From assembly GCA_963575645.1 (NCBI GenBank), contig OY754465.1, positions 43,736,401 to 43,800,400 on the forward strand: a DNA stretch of 64,000 nt. The letters run 5' to 3'. The translations under genes were made by a program, and so were the position numbers. Position 1 is the stretch's first letter. Each line of letters opens with the position of its first letter. Positions 34,555-47,153 of this stretch are shown one piece after another. This stretch comes from Xanthostigma xanthostigma (Eukaryota; Arthropoda; Insecta; Raphidioptera; Raphidiidae). The notes beneath the pieces were generated by a model that saw nothing but the letters and a program-made list of their open reading frames with translations, did no database searches and was not told where the DNA came from.

Positions 34555-35729
34555 CGGTAGAATCCAGATAGAGCGACGGTCAAGGGACCGGCGATATTAC
34601 GTCGTACTAACCGGACGACGCACTAAACGGCCAGAAATTTTCACGGACTACTTTGTGTTTATTTTTCTTGACTGTCGAATGAGACACATCGATTCACCAG
34701 CTTCTAAAAGTTGTATTATAACACTTTTTTCTTATACTGAAAGTCCGTTGACACAAAGTTAACGCAGTGATTGATCAAAATGTGACAAAATAGTGTAACA
34801 AAACTGTTCTAGTCCATGGTGGAAATTATTTATTTACTATAATAAACGTTTAACAAAACAATTAAATACACAACGAAAGCATACTTCTTTAGCAAACAGT
34901 AATAATAACGTTAACAGAAACAAAACTAATAGTTCTAAATAATAAAATAGAAAACTAAGTAACAGAAGAATATAAAGTCCTAATTATGTACACAAAATAT
35001 TGACAACACACAAACACACTGAAGTTTATCTAGTACACTTATTCGCACTTGTCTATTAACTATATTCACACGATTATTTACAACACAGAAGCTATTTATG
35101 TAAAACCAGATTTATATAATTGCACTCAATGGTTTACACAGCTCATTTATCTTCTATCCTAGCAGTTACTTCGGCCTTGCTGTACCGACTGAACAATTTA
35201 TTTCACAGTTGTCTATAATCCACTGTACGTACGTGCTGCAACTAGCCAACTGACTAACTGCCTACGACTCCGCTCGCATTTTAGAGCTTCGTCCCCCGCC
35301 TGCTCGAAGTTTCTAGAAGCACCGAGATCCTTCCTTTACATGCATTGCCTTCTCTAGGCATTTCTATGAATGTCGGGTTTTTACCTGCATTCTACTGTTG
35401 TTGTTGTCGTGGTCTGGAACATTCTATGGAACACATTATCGTCCCAACAGAGAGCACGCAACAGTACTAAGTGATTTATTCGGGAATAATATAACGTGCC
35501 TCTGGGAAAGAAGGTAATGGGGGCGGCAAGATAATGCGAAGTATTTGTCCTTGAAATTATGAGTTGTTTTGAGACGCGCGTCGTTTTAGCCGGACGATTT
35601 TTAATAAATTACGTCGCTCAAAGTGGTTGGTCGCTTTAACCGGAGTCGTACTAAACGGATATACCTACTTCTGTAGTATGTTTTATGAAAACCATTTATA
35701 AACGAAGTCGTACTATCCGGATTCGACTG
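34555..35729. mobile_element. pogo/Tigger-like element, 1.2 kb, no transposase
   Basis: Left end CGGTAGAATCCAGATAGAGC and right end complement CAGTCGAATCCGGATAGTAC, flanked by TA (34553-34554 and 35730-35731). The sub-terminal GTCGTACTAAACGG-type blocks occur on both sides. No open transposase frame is seen. Confidence 0.7.
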
Positions 35730-35731
35730 TA

Positions 35732-36560
35732 TTACATTTTAACTGGAAACTGGCAGAAAATATTTTATGAATTATGATTCAGCCGTAGCTTATTTAAGCA
35801 GCTCCGACTTTCGTTCGTACGACCCGAACTTTATTGTACACAACGGATTCGTTTTCGTTTCAATGTTAAAATAGTATAATAAATGACTGTAGGGTTCTTT
35901 ATCAATGTTCATTCATGAATATATAGGCATGGTATAGTATATTATTTCTATGTATGTGTGGGGTGTCTTTTTACTACAGACAATTCGCCGCCGTTTTCTG
36001 CCAGTTCATTGATATTTCTTACACTGCGGGGTAGCAATTTTTGTTCATCATTCACTTATTTTTAAAGTGTTTTTAAAACCATTCTAAAAGCACGTACAAG
36101 AGCTTGGTATGATAAATCTAACTGTCAAAAAAATTTGTTCTAAATGCAATTTCAACTACCGCACTTTCCATATTACTTAGTACATAACATAAGCATTTAA
36201 TTTATTTACAACTTGGGTGACAAAATAGAATTACACAAAAGAAATGACTACTTTTACTCGCTTGGTTTTGTGTGTTTACTGAAAATTCAAATTGTTCATA
36301 ACTAGAGGTCACGTTCTTTCAGAAGTGTTTCACAATGATTGTGCATTTTGCGACTAAAATATACCACTTGCACTGTCTCAAATATTTCGTCTCGTCTACT
36401 GATACAACCCTGGAAAAATGACAAGTGTGTCCTTAATTCTTTAAGAAAAAACTAAAAACTGTGAAAACTGCTTCTCTTTCAACATATAATTTTTCATATT
36501 ATTTTTAGACCTTGCATTTAAAATAAAAAAAATGGCAATTTTAGTTTTTTATATACTGCA
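35732..36560. other. No gene seen
   Basis: Spacer between two pogo-like elements; AT-rich, no frames recognised. Confidence 0.4.
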
Positions 36561-36942
36561 CAGTCAAACCTGAGTAAGTGAGAACTGGGTAAGCGACAAA
36601 AAACTCTCTAAGTGAGAGTAATTGCCAGGTATACCGTCTTTGTAACTCTCTAAAACCTCTATAAGGAAAAGACGTTTTTCACTAATAGACCTCTATAACT
36701 GAGACTACTACTTGCCTGCACCTCTATAAGTGATTACGTATTAATAGTTCTACGAAATTTAAAAATGAGTCATAAATAGCTGAACTAATTAACACTGTTG
36801 TTGTATAGTTTTTATAGACCTCTATAAGTGAGAAAGGCCACTCCTGTACCTCTATAAGCTAGAAACTCGGGTTAGTGAAAAAACTCCATAAGCGAAAAAG
36901 AGATCGCGGCCCCTTGAATTCTTGCTTATCCAGGTTCGACTG
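36561..36942. mobile_element. pogo/Tigger-like MITE, 382 bp
   Basis: Ends CAGTCAAACCTGAGTAAGTG and (right) GCTTATCCAGGTTCGACTG. TA follows the right end; the left flank is CA, so one target base has changed. The interior holds repeated CTCTATAAGTGAGAA-type blocks. Confidence 0.7.
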
Positions 36943-36949
36943 TACATAC

Positions 36950-37225
36950 GTAAAAGTTTCGTTCAAGATGATTTCTACCGATGTGTTTTGATGCAGCCAT
37001 CTGTCAGTAGGTGCCTTTAAATAGCGGAAACCGATCACAAATTGGTTTGTGTCCGTAGCTATGTTTGATCTTTCGTTCAAGATGGTTTTGATGTCGCTAC
37101 TTCTCAGTCGATGTTTTAAATAGCGGAAACTGCGTAAAGAGACTTTACTGAAAGTTTATACTTCTGTCCGAAAAATAGATCTGAGTTACTGTCAAGAGTC
37201 TCAAGTCGCGTCTAAAGAAGTTTAG
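36950..37225 (+). repeat. Direct repeat D, right copy
   Basis: Same block order as 34,290-34,550, including AAATAGCGGAAACCG and GTCGCGTCTAAAGAAGTTTA, with internal insertions and substitutions. Confidence 0.6.
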
Positions 37226-37700
37226 TTTACTTTAAAAATAAATCACTGAAATAAGTTTCAACGACTGTATTAGGACGAGATACAAAGAAAAGAAATGCGC
37301 CCTGTGAAAAAAACTCCACTGTCGAACGTATATTGATGAGTTGAAGACATGGTCACATCCTCTTCGGGACAGCATCTCGAGACACATTATAATGTAACTG
37401 TTTTTGTGACTTGTTATTTGAATAAAACTGTTAAACACGCTTCACACTTCATTGGGCGTGCATTGGCTGTGTTGGTTTTCAATACAACCAATCGCTACGC
37501 TTAAAACAACATAACAATTATAATTACCTACTGTGGTTGTATAAATATATTATCTGCGACTTACAGACAAAACGGTTCATGTCGAATTTTTTGATATTTT
37601 TGAAGTAAAATATCTTTCGACGCGGTAGGGTAAAATTCATCCGTTAGATTGAAAATGTAACGAACGTGTCGCAATGTATGCATATCGTATACCTACTATA

Positions 37701-37956
37701 TAAAATATTTTTAACAAAAAAATTGAACCGACTTCACACTAAAAAGTAAAAAATAAAAAATAATTGTGTACCTATTGAAATGTTTTGGAGTCGGTGTCAC
37801 ATCGGAATTCGAAAGTAGCAATTTAAATCTTACATGTCTCTAGTTCTCGGAATAGATTTCATTTTGGCTGACACCGACTCCAAAACATTTCAATACGCAA
37901 TTATTTTTTACTTTTTAGTGTGAAGTCGGTTCAATTTTTTTGTTAAAAATATTTTA
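37701..37956. mobile_element. Fold-back MITE carrying the AACCGACTTC motif
   Basis: Arms 37701-37799 and 37869-37956 are inverted copies containing GAACCGACTTCACACTAAAA and TGTTTTGGAGTCGGTGTCA. A related TCCTTTTTTGAAGTCGGTT block lies at about 38,229. Such AACCGACTTC repeats are very common in Lepidoptera. Confidence 0.8.
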
Positions 37957-38276
37957 TTTTTCTCTTTTTAGTGTTAATCTAACACTAAAAATCGGTGAAC
38001 ATATACCTACATAAAAAACAGAATGCGTGCCTTTGAAATTTGAGAGTTTCCCTCGATTTCTCCGGATTCCACCATTAGATCCTGACTTGGTTCAGATGGG
38101 ACCACCTCTGAGGTGCACTCTTTCGAATAAAAAAAAATTTGAAAATCGGTCCATAATAATTTGGCGGAGAAATCGGTGAACATACATAAAAAAAAACAAA
38201 ATATATACAGACGAACATAGAACCTCCTCCTTTTTTGAAGTCGGTTAAAAAACCGTCTGTAGAACATTAAGTTGGC

Positions 38277-38343
38277 GGCGAGGTATAATACTTGTCTTGT
38301 AACATAAAAGTCGTAGGTTCGATTCCGGCAGTCGGTACCACTA
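38277..38343 (+). repeat. tRNA-like sequence (degenerate)
   Basis: Contains CTTGTCTTGTAACATAAAAG, reminiscent of an anticodon arm with TGT, and a B-box-like GTAGGTTCGATTCCGGC, ending in ACCA. No proper D-arm or acceptor pairing can be drawn, so this is a tRNA-derived repeat or pseudogene, not a functional tRNA. Confidence 0.5.
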
Positions 38344-38881
38344 TAACTCTTTCTTGTTCTTTTTTATTAGCGGCCCGGTCCGACTTCGCTCGAATTTGTA
38401 GATTGCCGCCGTTTTTTCGTCGACTTACGTTGCAAAACTGATATCCATAAAAAGCGCTTTACATTAAAATGGGTATAGTAAGCTATCCTTAAAAGATAGA
38501 CGTATGCCATTGCGGACTTTTCTGTAGACCTATTAAAGAGAAATAATTCCACTATACATTGTTTTGTTATATCTCAAAGGGATTAGGCAGTGTTTTTGAT
38601 GAAAGCTCCCAGTCAGCTTGATTTCTTCCAACATCTTCAACAATCATCGTCATATTTCAACCTATTTACACAGAACATTAATAAATTATACACATAAACC
38701 TTTCTCTTTAATCACTCGCGTCCATTGGTAAAAACCGTATGAAAATCCGTTCGTTACTTTTTGAGTTTATCGCGTTCAGACAGACAGACAGACGCGGCAG
38801 AGAGACTGTGTTTTATCATATGTAGTGATTTACTTCTATGTAGTGTAAAATACACATAGGTACTCTTTTTTCCACATATCT

Positions 38882-39487
38882 TCTATATATATAAAAATCT
38901 TGTGTCACAGTGTTAGTTATCGAACTCCTCCGAAACGGCTTGACCGATTTTTATGAAATTTTTTGTTTATACTTGGTAGGTCTGAGAATAGGTCGTAGGC
39001 TTATGATAGGCGTGATAAGGGTGGCCCTCATTAGAATTTTTTTTTATTTTTTGGACCAATTTTTTTAATTTTTTTATGGTTTGCCATTAAAAATACTTAT
39101 AACCCTAAATTTTTACCGTTCTACCACCAACCCCTATTTTTTAATAGCGATATTAGTATTATTACTTTCATCCACAGATGCGCAAGAGGGTTGCAAGATG
39201 GCAATATAACGGTAATTTTTGTTTTGTTGGATAGTCCATTTATCGAGGAAGGCTATATGCTATATAATATAACGCTACGACCAATAGGAGCGGAGCATCA
39301 ATGAAAAATGTTGCAAAATATAACTGAAAATTTGTCAGTCCGACAAAAACTTTTAAACGGTAACACCGATCATCATGCAATTTGGACACAACATTCATCT
39401 TGGTAAACTAAGATGAACGCGCGTACTCATTTTCTTCCCCCCATTCGTTCTTTTGCACCCGGATGAAACCGGGCGGGACCGGTATAG
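38882..39487 (+). mobile_element. Non-autonomous Helitron, 606 bp (probable)
   Basis: Starts TCTATATATATAAAAATCTT like the element at 20,341, then GTGTCACAGTG. It closes with a CCCGG...CCGGG hairpin and TATAG before a T, a one-base departure from CTAG. No frames. Confidence 0.6.
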
Positions 39488-39639
39488 TAGGTATATAATA
39501 ACTTCAGATACATTTTTTTTTTTTACTTATAAGTCTGCTTTTGAAATTTTCTTTTGTTTTCAATAACTTCTGCTAATACACTCATTTAAATATTTCTTGT
39601 TGTAAAATGCTTGTTTTATGCTGGGTTTCTGGTGCGGCT

Positions 39640-39830
39640 TTCAATCGATCAGTGTATTTTACCATTTCAACCCACACGTGGGGAACGGTACAAGTTTAGG
39701 TCAAAAATCACTTTTCAAAATTTTACAATATTTTTTCGTTTTGATTTCCACCGAATTAAAAAAAAAAAATATTTTTGGAAAAACTCTGTGTGTCTGTGAG
39801 CACGATGCAGGCAAATACATGCGCGGTATT
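39640..39830 (-). repeat. Dispersed repeat, copy B (inverted relative of 1.01-1.29 kb)
   Basis: On the minus strand the order ATCGTGCTCACAGAC, AGTTTTTCCAAAAATAT, AAAACGAAAAAATATTGTAA, TTTGACCTAAACT and a CCGTTCCCCACGTGTGGG hairpin is the same as copy A. Confidence 0.6.
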
Positions 39831-39855
39831 TTAAACTGAGTTCACTTAAGGGGTC

Positions 39856-40122
39856 ATTCTCATGCTCGGACAGGAAAAAAGACTTTTTTCAGAAATTGTT
39901 TCCTTTGTAATGATCAGGAATTTTGAAAACCGCCCCTGCCATGTCGCGGCAGGGGCGCTGCTTTTGATTCACAAAAAGTGTTAAAAAAATATTTTTTAAA
40001 TTTTTTTCCTGTACTATCTGAATGCATTAATAAACGTGCAATTTTGTTTTTCAAAATTCCTGATCGTCACAAAGGAAACAATTTCTGAAAAAAGTCCTTT
40101 TTTTCTGTCCGCATATGAGAAT
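39856..40122. mobile_element. MITE with long imperfect inverted repeats
   Basis: Left arm (ATTCTCATGCTCGGACAGGA and AGACTTTTTTCAGAAATTGT) pairs with the right arm (ACAATTTCTGAAAAAAGTCC and TCTGTCCGCATATGAGAAT). A separate short stem CGCCCCTGCC/GGCAGGGGCG lies within. No coding frame. Confidence 0.8.
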
Positions 40123-40630
40123 AAATAAATTGACATTGTAAAACCAACATTAAGAATCGAATAAGGATTTTCTGGAAAATTTCACCAAAATTTTTCATTT
40201 CGAAAATCATTCTGAAAATAGGTTTTGGAACGTGGAAATAATTGTATAGTTCTCCATATCGTTTTTTTTTTTATTTTGTGTTGTAGTGACTAAAACACGT
40301 TACTATACCTATAGCTGATAGAATTTTAGTGACTGGATATAATTTGTTTACTGATTAGTTATGCTTACACTCGACTCTCGAGTATGGAGCCGTAATTACG
40401 TTTTCTTCTTAACAGTTCTTTTGTATTTTTAAATAAAATTTCTTGTAAAAGTACAGATAATTTAAGATACAGGTGATCAATAGAGATCGGACACTTATCC
40501 TTTATTTATGGTACAGAGCAGAGCAAATTTTAAGAAATCATTTTTGGACGCCAAAATAGAAGATACATCATACGGCGAATTATAGATCTGCAGATTTCGA
40601 CACTGGGTCTAAATAATTGTCATTATATTA

Positions 40631-40867
40631 TTTTGATTATTCTGCAGCGCTCATAGAGAATCCGGTCATAGATATGTTCCAAGCAGCCAGCAAACGGACA
40701 CGAAACCGTCGCCGTCATGCGCAGGTAGCTAAAACGTGTTCCAAAACCAATACAAATGGTTTCGTTATAGCTACTGAGAATGCGGGTGACGGTGTCGTGT
40801 CCCTTTGCTGGCTGCTTGGGACATATCTATTGTCGGTTTTTCTATGAGCGCTGCAGAATAACCAAAA
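40631..40867. repeat. Nested palindrome containing family F copy 3
   Basis: The core (about 40,672-40,830) is a family F fold-back (GTTCCAAGCAGCC... GGCTGCTTGGGAC). It is framed by a second mirrored pair, TTATTCTGCAGCGCTCATAG and CTATGAGCGCTGCAGAATAA. The two palindromes are concentric. Confidence 0.85.
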
Positions 40868-41010
40868 TCCTAGGTACCTCAATTTTAGAATGCATTATAT
40901 TTTCCATATTTAATCAATATTTAATGTTAGGAAATAAAGTAATAGTTACGAAATCAACGCTAAAGTTCAACAGTCACTGGCAGACCACAAAATTCATGAG
41001 CTCATTACAG

Positions 41011-41465
41011 ACGTGAAACTTCTAATTGCAAATCATAGGTACGATTACATTTGAAGGGTACACGGGAAGAAGGCGATTTGTCAGTAAAAATTCGAAATTA
41101 ATTTTTTTATGCCATTTTGTAGCCAAAAGTCGTACCTTTCTGTTGGTGTATTCATTTTAGACAAGAATACGCTAGGTCAAAAGTTACAAGCGTTGAAAGA
41201 ATTAATGCTTCAGCATGTAAATGGTACGATCTTAAACACTTCAAAATACTCTCCTGCACAATTTACATTTTTTGACAAACCGCCTTCTTCCCGAGTACCC
41301 TTCATTTGGACAAGTGGAAAAAATGTGTTACGAGATAGTTTCACGTTCAGATAAACTTGTACAGACGAAATATCTGAACGTGAAACTAACTCGTTACAGA
41401 TTTTTTCCACTTGTCCAAATGCAATCGTATGATTTGCAACTAGAAGTTTCACTTCTGTAATGCGT
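41011..41465. repeat. Compound interlocked inverted repeat
   Basis: Segment 41,011-41,084 is complementary partly to about 41,268-41,315 (CCGCCTTCTTCCCGAGTACC) and partly to about 41,415-41,460 (CGTATGATTTGCAACTAGAA). The middle segment pairs with a third (TTTCACGTTCAGAT and ATCTGAACGTGAAA). It reads as rearranged arms of one element. Short frames here are artefacts of the mirroring. Confidence 0.75.
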
Positions 41466-42189
41466 TCTCGTAACACATTTTTAATTTTTTCGCAGGTTTA
41501 CTGCAAATAATAAATGAGCAAACACAAGCAGACAACAAAATTTTCGCAGGTTTAGGTACTGCAAATATTATTTTTTTATTTTCGCAGGTTTACTCTAAAT
41601 ATTGTTTTTTTAGCTCAAAAATAATAATAAAATACGTGTGGCACTCGGGGACTGCCGCGGTAAAGCTATTGCATATTCTTTTTAGGTTTTTAAGTTTTTC
41701 TTCTCTATAAAACGAAAATAGCTAGGTATAAATAATAAGGTATAAATAGTGTAATTACACACCAAAACAATTATTCATTCAAAAAATTTGAACAAAAAGA
41801 ACGATATTAATTAAGAGTTTGATCATAGAATTTCGCGCGATGTACATTTATATAGATATAATATCATATATACTTTCTCTGCACATAACCTAAATAATTT
41901 AGGTTATTTTTATAGCAGCTATAGTATTATATATAAATTCATTTATACACAAATAAAGATAGAATCAGTTATGAGCAGTTATGCAGTTATGAGCACACAA
42001 ACACCGTGCCGAAGTCTGCCGAACTGAAACGACGTTAGACGATGTACGGCTGTCAACGCTGTGCCGGTCGGAGTGGGGGGTGTTAGGTTTTTTCGTTACG
42101 GAATTTCTTGATTCGGTCGCCGCGCTCAAAGCCCGCGATAGAAGCTATGCAATAGCTTAAAAAGAAATAAAAAGAGACAAACTGTTGCG

Positions 42190-42262
42190 CGCACCTCACG
42201 GTAATCGAACCCGGGCCGGCCGCGTAGTATGCCAGAATTCTACCAGTGAGCTATACCAATAC
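42190..42262 (-). repeat. tRNA-derived SINE head or tRNA pseudogene
   Basis: On the minus strand: TATAGCTCACTGGTAGAATT (A-box region), then CCCGGGTTCGATTACCG (B box), about 70 bases in all. The acceptor stem does not pair well, so it is unlikely to be a functional tRNA gene. Confidence 0.6.
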
Positions 42263-42710
42263 TTGCAAAGGAATATTGTTTATATAGGGTTACTATTAGT
42301 ACAATTTCGTGACAAATTCCGTTACGAGTTTACCCCCATTTTTAAAAGTATTCACTTAAAAAAGTATGATATTTTGATGATACGACGTTAATTTTTGGTT
42401 AAGTAAAGCGCCTTCTTCTCGTGTCAGAATACATTTTACAGAACATAAAATGGTACGTTATTATTATAGTAGCAAAGAAACGGTCATTGTGATGTAAATT
42501 ATATTCCTTTGGACCTGTCAACTTGACGCGGGGCGGTGGCGCGGCTTGTGGAGCCACGTGGTTTAATTGAGTTCCCACGAGACACCAGTCGTGCGCGATA
42601 AAGAAATCCGTTCCGCAACGCTTTTCTGTTTGTATATAAAAGTTCTATAGCAATTATTTTTTGAGGTACGTTAAACGTTCAGCGTAACCAAAAAAATATA
42701 TTATATACTA

Positions 42711-43310
42711 GCTGTTACCCGCGACTACTTTCGCGTTGAATTTAACAAAAAATGTTTGTTCAAGTTGCAGAGCTTACGAAAAGACTTTTTTTGTGATAAG
42801 TACCGTATATACGTCCCGACAAACCTTGAAAATGATATCCGTGTTGATTTTGAAACTATTTACCACTTCTTTTCACCCTCTGAAGGGGTTGTTTTTGAAA
42901 AAGCACGAAATACGTGTTTATTTATTTGTTGACAGGAGTAATCCCGCGCATTTTCGAATTGATACATCTATCTTATATGATTTATCCATGCCCTTACACC
43001 CTTTTAGGAGTTGAAATTTCAAAAATCCGTTCTTAACGGATGCCTAGGTCATAATAACTATCTGTGTGCCAAATTTCTAACCAATCCATCCAGTGTTTTC
43101 AGCTGTGCGTTGATTCTCCCTGCAAATTTTGTACCCTCCTTACACCCTTTAGGGGTGGAATTTTCAAAAATCCGTTCTAACTGTGTGCCAAATTTCAGCC
43201 CAATCCATCCAGTCGTTAGTGCTTTGCGTTGATAGATCAGTCAGCCAGTCAGTCAATCACGGTTTGCATTTATAATTTTATTTAGAAGTCAGTCACAGTT
43301 TCCTTTTATA
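42711..43310 (-). mobile_element. Helitron-like repeat, reverse orientation
   Basis: Begins CTAGCTGTTACCCGCGACTA, which on the minus strand is a terminus ending CAGCTAG, as in lepidopteran Helitrons. Inside are two near-copies of a CACCCTTTAGGGGTGGAA block (near 42,880 and 43,145). The other end, near a CAGTCAGTCAATCACGG stretch, is not sharply defined. Confidence 0.5.
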
Positions 43311-44072
43311 GGTTAGAGTCCCCATGCAGCGTCAAAAAAAGCATGATTAGAACTATACAAGCGAACTCTTCGTCAGTATCCAGAATTATTAGATAGATAT
43401 TGCAGGTTATGCCTGATGACATTTATTAGAAAAAGAAATTTACCACAATTTTTTCATGCAATTTGTTTTGAAACGCTTTTTAGTGTCCGCCATTTTGGAA
43501 TTTTTCGCCCGTACACTTTTCATAGCATTCGACTTTCAATGAGTTTGTGCTGACACATGTTTAATTGAATAAGGATTAATATTACGTCGCTCAAAATAGC
43601 TTCGCAAGTCTCACCAAGCTAGTAAATCATAAATAAGTTGTAGCGAGTAGTTTTTCAATCTTTGATATCTTCTAAGGTATAATTCATTAATGGTCTAAGA
43701 TCCCGATTTGCCTCGATCTTCACCCATCGAGTTTTCTAGTGAAATTTGAATTTTGATAATAATAATAATAATTATTATTGCATGCAAAAAGCCATGCTTA
43801 TCTGGTCGCTCCGTGTACTTCGTGCGCACGACCCAAACTCACTGTAATCGCTCATTTTCATGGTTTAAGACGCGGTTATGGTTGCACCTTACTCTGCAAG
43901 TATCCCTTGTATGACGGTGACGAACCTGAAGTTTTGGGTACTTATGGATGCAGAATTCTTTGCGGAATTTTTCCTTCTCATAATAATAATAATAATAAAC
44001 AACTTTCTTTACAAAAACATATACTTACATATTGTATAAATAGCGTAATTAATAACAGTCTACTTTATGCAG
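43311..44072. other. No gene seen; repeat-like patch 43.77-44.0 kb
   Basis: A GC-richer stretch between ATA/TAA microsatellites (43,758-43,780 and 43,979-44,000) gives a 117-codon open frame, but it has no recognisable domain. Confidence 0.4.
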
Positions 44073-44472
44073 TAGTGATGAGCAAAATCGGTCTTGGTCT
44101 TGCTTTTTCGCAAGACCAAGACCTGACTTAAGATTAAGACCAAGACTGAATAAGCAAGACCAAGACCATAGACCGAATAAGCTAGACCAAGACCGATACC
44201 AAGACTGTCTCAATCCTATCAATATTAATTGTAAATAATTTATAATTTATACCTATAAAAAACTTTGATGTTGATGGTGTTTTGAAAAATTATTAAAAAG
44301 ACATAAAGTACCAGGTTAAATGAGCAGGATCAAGACTGAATACGCAAGACCAAGATCGAAACTTAATAAGCAAGACCAAGACCAGAAGTATTTGAGCAAG
44401 AACAAGCTCAAGATCGAATAAGCAAAACCGAGACTATATCTCAGTCTTGGTCTTGCTTTGCTGATCACTATT
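44073..44472. mobile_element. MITE made largely of CAAGACCAAGACC repeats
   Basis: Ends TAGTGATGAGCAAAATCGGT and (complement of the right end) TAGTGATCAGCAAAGCAAG are inverted. The interior is an imperfect minisatellite of AATAAGCAAGACCAAGACC-type units. Its left end also contains a CTTGGTCTTGC/GCAAGACCAAG hairpin. Confidence 0.75.
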
Positions 44473-44794
44473 ATGTAGCCAAAAGTTCTTTTAGTGAGTA
44501 GTGTGATTATTCAGACAAGTATTTTTTTAATTTTTTTTCCGTATCATAGCGTTACGGGCATCCTTGTATGTAACCGAAGGGCGGCACAAATTGGTTTTTA
44601 ATTTTAATTTGTTGCGAGTAATATAGTTGTGTTCTATTTGATTAGAGAAAAATAAATATGGAAATTTTCTGACAAATATGGCAGATTCTAACATATATAG
44701 ACCGATAATTGTAGGTATTGAAAATTTTGTGAATAAATTGCAACTTTGTGTCAACTACTATACTATACTAGCTAGAGATTAAAGATGCGATCAT

Positions 44795-45108
44795 TTGCTG
44801 GGTTGCAGAAAGGATTGTCAAAAAAATTGATTTGACAATGGGCCTTAGATTGAGATCATATATTTACAGTTTGCATACATCAGAAGCAGTCTAATGTCTA
44901 GACTGTACTCACAAAACAAAAAACAAATGATTGTTCTGTATAGAAGAAGACCGCTTTTCAAGCTAAATTTTGATCAAAATGCGTCTCAATTATTTTTCGA
45001 GCAGGGTCGTTTTAAAACTTCACTAAGCTTTTCATATGGTGAAACATATATCTAATCTAAGGTCTGCATTGTCAAATCAGTTTTTTTCTGGAACCCAGCG
45101 TTTGTGTT
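44795..45108. mobile_element. MITE with TTGACAATG-containing inverted ends
   Basis: Left GCTGGGTTGCAGAAAGG and GATTTGACAATGGGCC; right GCATTGTCAAATCAGT and TCTGGAACCCAGCG. A related block is at about 11,050 in intron 5 of the glycine-rich gene. Confidence 0.65.
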
Positions 45109-47151
45109 TTGCATAGTAGCTAGTAAATTCGGTTTCATTTCAATATTATAATATTATTGTCGGTAAAAGAAACTGGATCAAAACGAACGTTATACGTCAG
45201 GAATGAAGACGAGAGTTCTGGGCGTGATGGAGACGCTCCCAGGATCCGCCCCGATTGTTCATTAGTGTCGTACAATGTTTTCTAACCGTCACTCTAATAA
45301 CTTAGTACCGGGGCACGGGACTCCAGGACAGGTACCTTGTGAGTATATGAACCGTTGCTCAGATCTCCGCTCGGTGTCAAATTACATCTTGTTTTGTACG
45401 GATTGGAACTAAACGAATACCGATGTTCCTACATTTGTTTATACAATTAGGCTTTTGAAAAAAAAAATTATCGATTTTTTTATTGTATTTTAAAACTTTA
45501 TTGTAAATAATATTGATAATCGATGCAAAAAACCTTCAAAAAACTTTTTTTAAATTAATTATAAGCAATTTAAAATTGATAAAATATTTCAAAAAATCAC
45601 GTGACTGCAAACGCACTAAAATTGTTTTTGACAGTTGTGACGTCATAATGGTAAAATGTATATACGCAGTATACTATCAATGGCTTCTACATGTGTATTG
45701 ACTAAAACATTATGACGTCACATTATGTTCGGGAAATGTCGGCGCGTTCTCGGAACTGGGTACAAAAATTTAGTTTTAATTTGATATAACTTTTGAATTA
45801 TAACGAAAATAAAAAAAAGAAAAATAGTTTTGTTATAAAACTTATAAACGATCTTTCCATTTATGACAAAAAAAAATTTCATTCAAAAGCCCACGTCTAA
45901 TAGCGGAACCTATAGATGTTGAACCATCAAATCTCGACGTTTTTCAGGATGTGCATCATTTTTGTAAATGTTTATATACAGAGTGATCGGTCATGGCTCG
46001 TATTCCTCTTGGGAGAAGAAACTATGACTAATTTGTAATGATTTAATCTTTATAACTTGGGGGTCGAAAATGCGTAATGTTCGAAAAAATATACTTCGGT
46101 TTTTTTTACAAAAATCTGAATTTTGGGAGTTAAAAAAATTACTGTTAGGTATATATGGTTTAGCACACGAAGTGAAATTTAATTTTCATATAAACGCGTG
46201 TATTTTGTACCAGTGTGGTGGTCCGCCCCTCTTTCGATGGCAGTAGAAAAAAGATCCCACAGTGACTGGTATGACGGCGCATTTTGAACCACCGTTTATA
46301 TAAAGTACAGAAAATACGTTGAAAAGAAAAGTAGACGATGAGTTTTTTTGACAAGATCTATAAGTACTTTGTATCCTGCTAGCGCAGGTGGGTGGATGTC
46401 ATTGTTTGATGGCCGATTTCCGTTTGATCAGATTTCATTTTATTCTGAGCAGGTATTTAACAATTTTATCTGTGTCAAGGATACATTTCGGTTTTTTAAA
46501 CTTAATTCGGAAGGCGCAACCCACTTACAAAAAGAGTAAGTGGTCATATTGGTTTCTGAGAAAGACAGTTTTAAACCAAAAACTTTTACGAAATACTGTA
46601 GAATTTTAAATAGGTAGGTGCAATTCTTGACTAAAACTGGGCAACAGGCAACATTAGGCGCCAAAAAAGTCATCGGTCATTTTACTTAATGGCAAACCCA
46701 ACATTTTCAACTGATTCGGAAGGAGAATATTTTTTTAAGTATGGCCATGTCAAAAAAATGACGAAGAGGACAGTTTTTGAAACATTTGATCTCAAAATGA
46801 TACAAATTCGAGTTAACTACGGAATTTTGACCACTGATCTATTTTAAGAGCATGGCAATTTTGGGGAAAAACAATCAAATGAGTTGTTTAAATCGATTTT
46901 TACTGACTTCCCGCCAAAATGCAAGCTTATTTTGAAAATCTAATCGAATAATTCTAATTTCGGCACGAATTCTATTATTGAATTTTAGTCATGAGGTAAT
47001 CTTACAAAAAAAGTCGATCAGATTAGGAAGCTGACAATTCAAGACTTCCAAAATAGGCTTGTATTTTGCCGGAACGGAATCCTATGAAAGCATCTCATTT
47101 GATTGTAATTTTCTAAATTGCCTTTCAGTACAGTGGTAAAACTTCCATTGT
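45109..47151. other. No gene seen
   Basis: Several short open frames (60-77 codons) without domains or splice support. A small mirrored pair, GTTGTGACGTCATAATG and CATTATGACGTCACATTATG, lies at about 45,634-45,727. Confidence 0.4.
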
Positions 47152-47153
47152 CA

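Noticed and set aside
38007..38267. 86-codon minus-strand frame
   Set aside because: It overlaps the AACCGACTTC-type dispersed repeat and has no host-gene features.
38277..38343. Functional tRNA-Thr (TGT)
   Set aside because: It lacks a D-arm and acceptor pairing; a tRNA-derived repeat is more likely.
42190..42262. Functional tRNA gene on the minus strand
   Set aside because: A and B boxes are present but the acceptor stem does not pair, as in SINE heads.
43778..44131. 117-codon plus-strand frame
   Set aside because: It lies in repeat-like DNA between microsatellites, runs into the CAAGACC minisatellite, and shows no domain.
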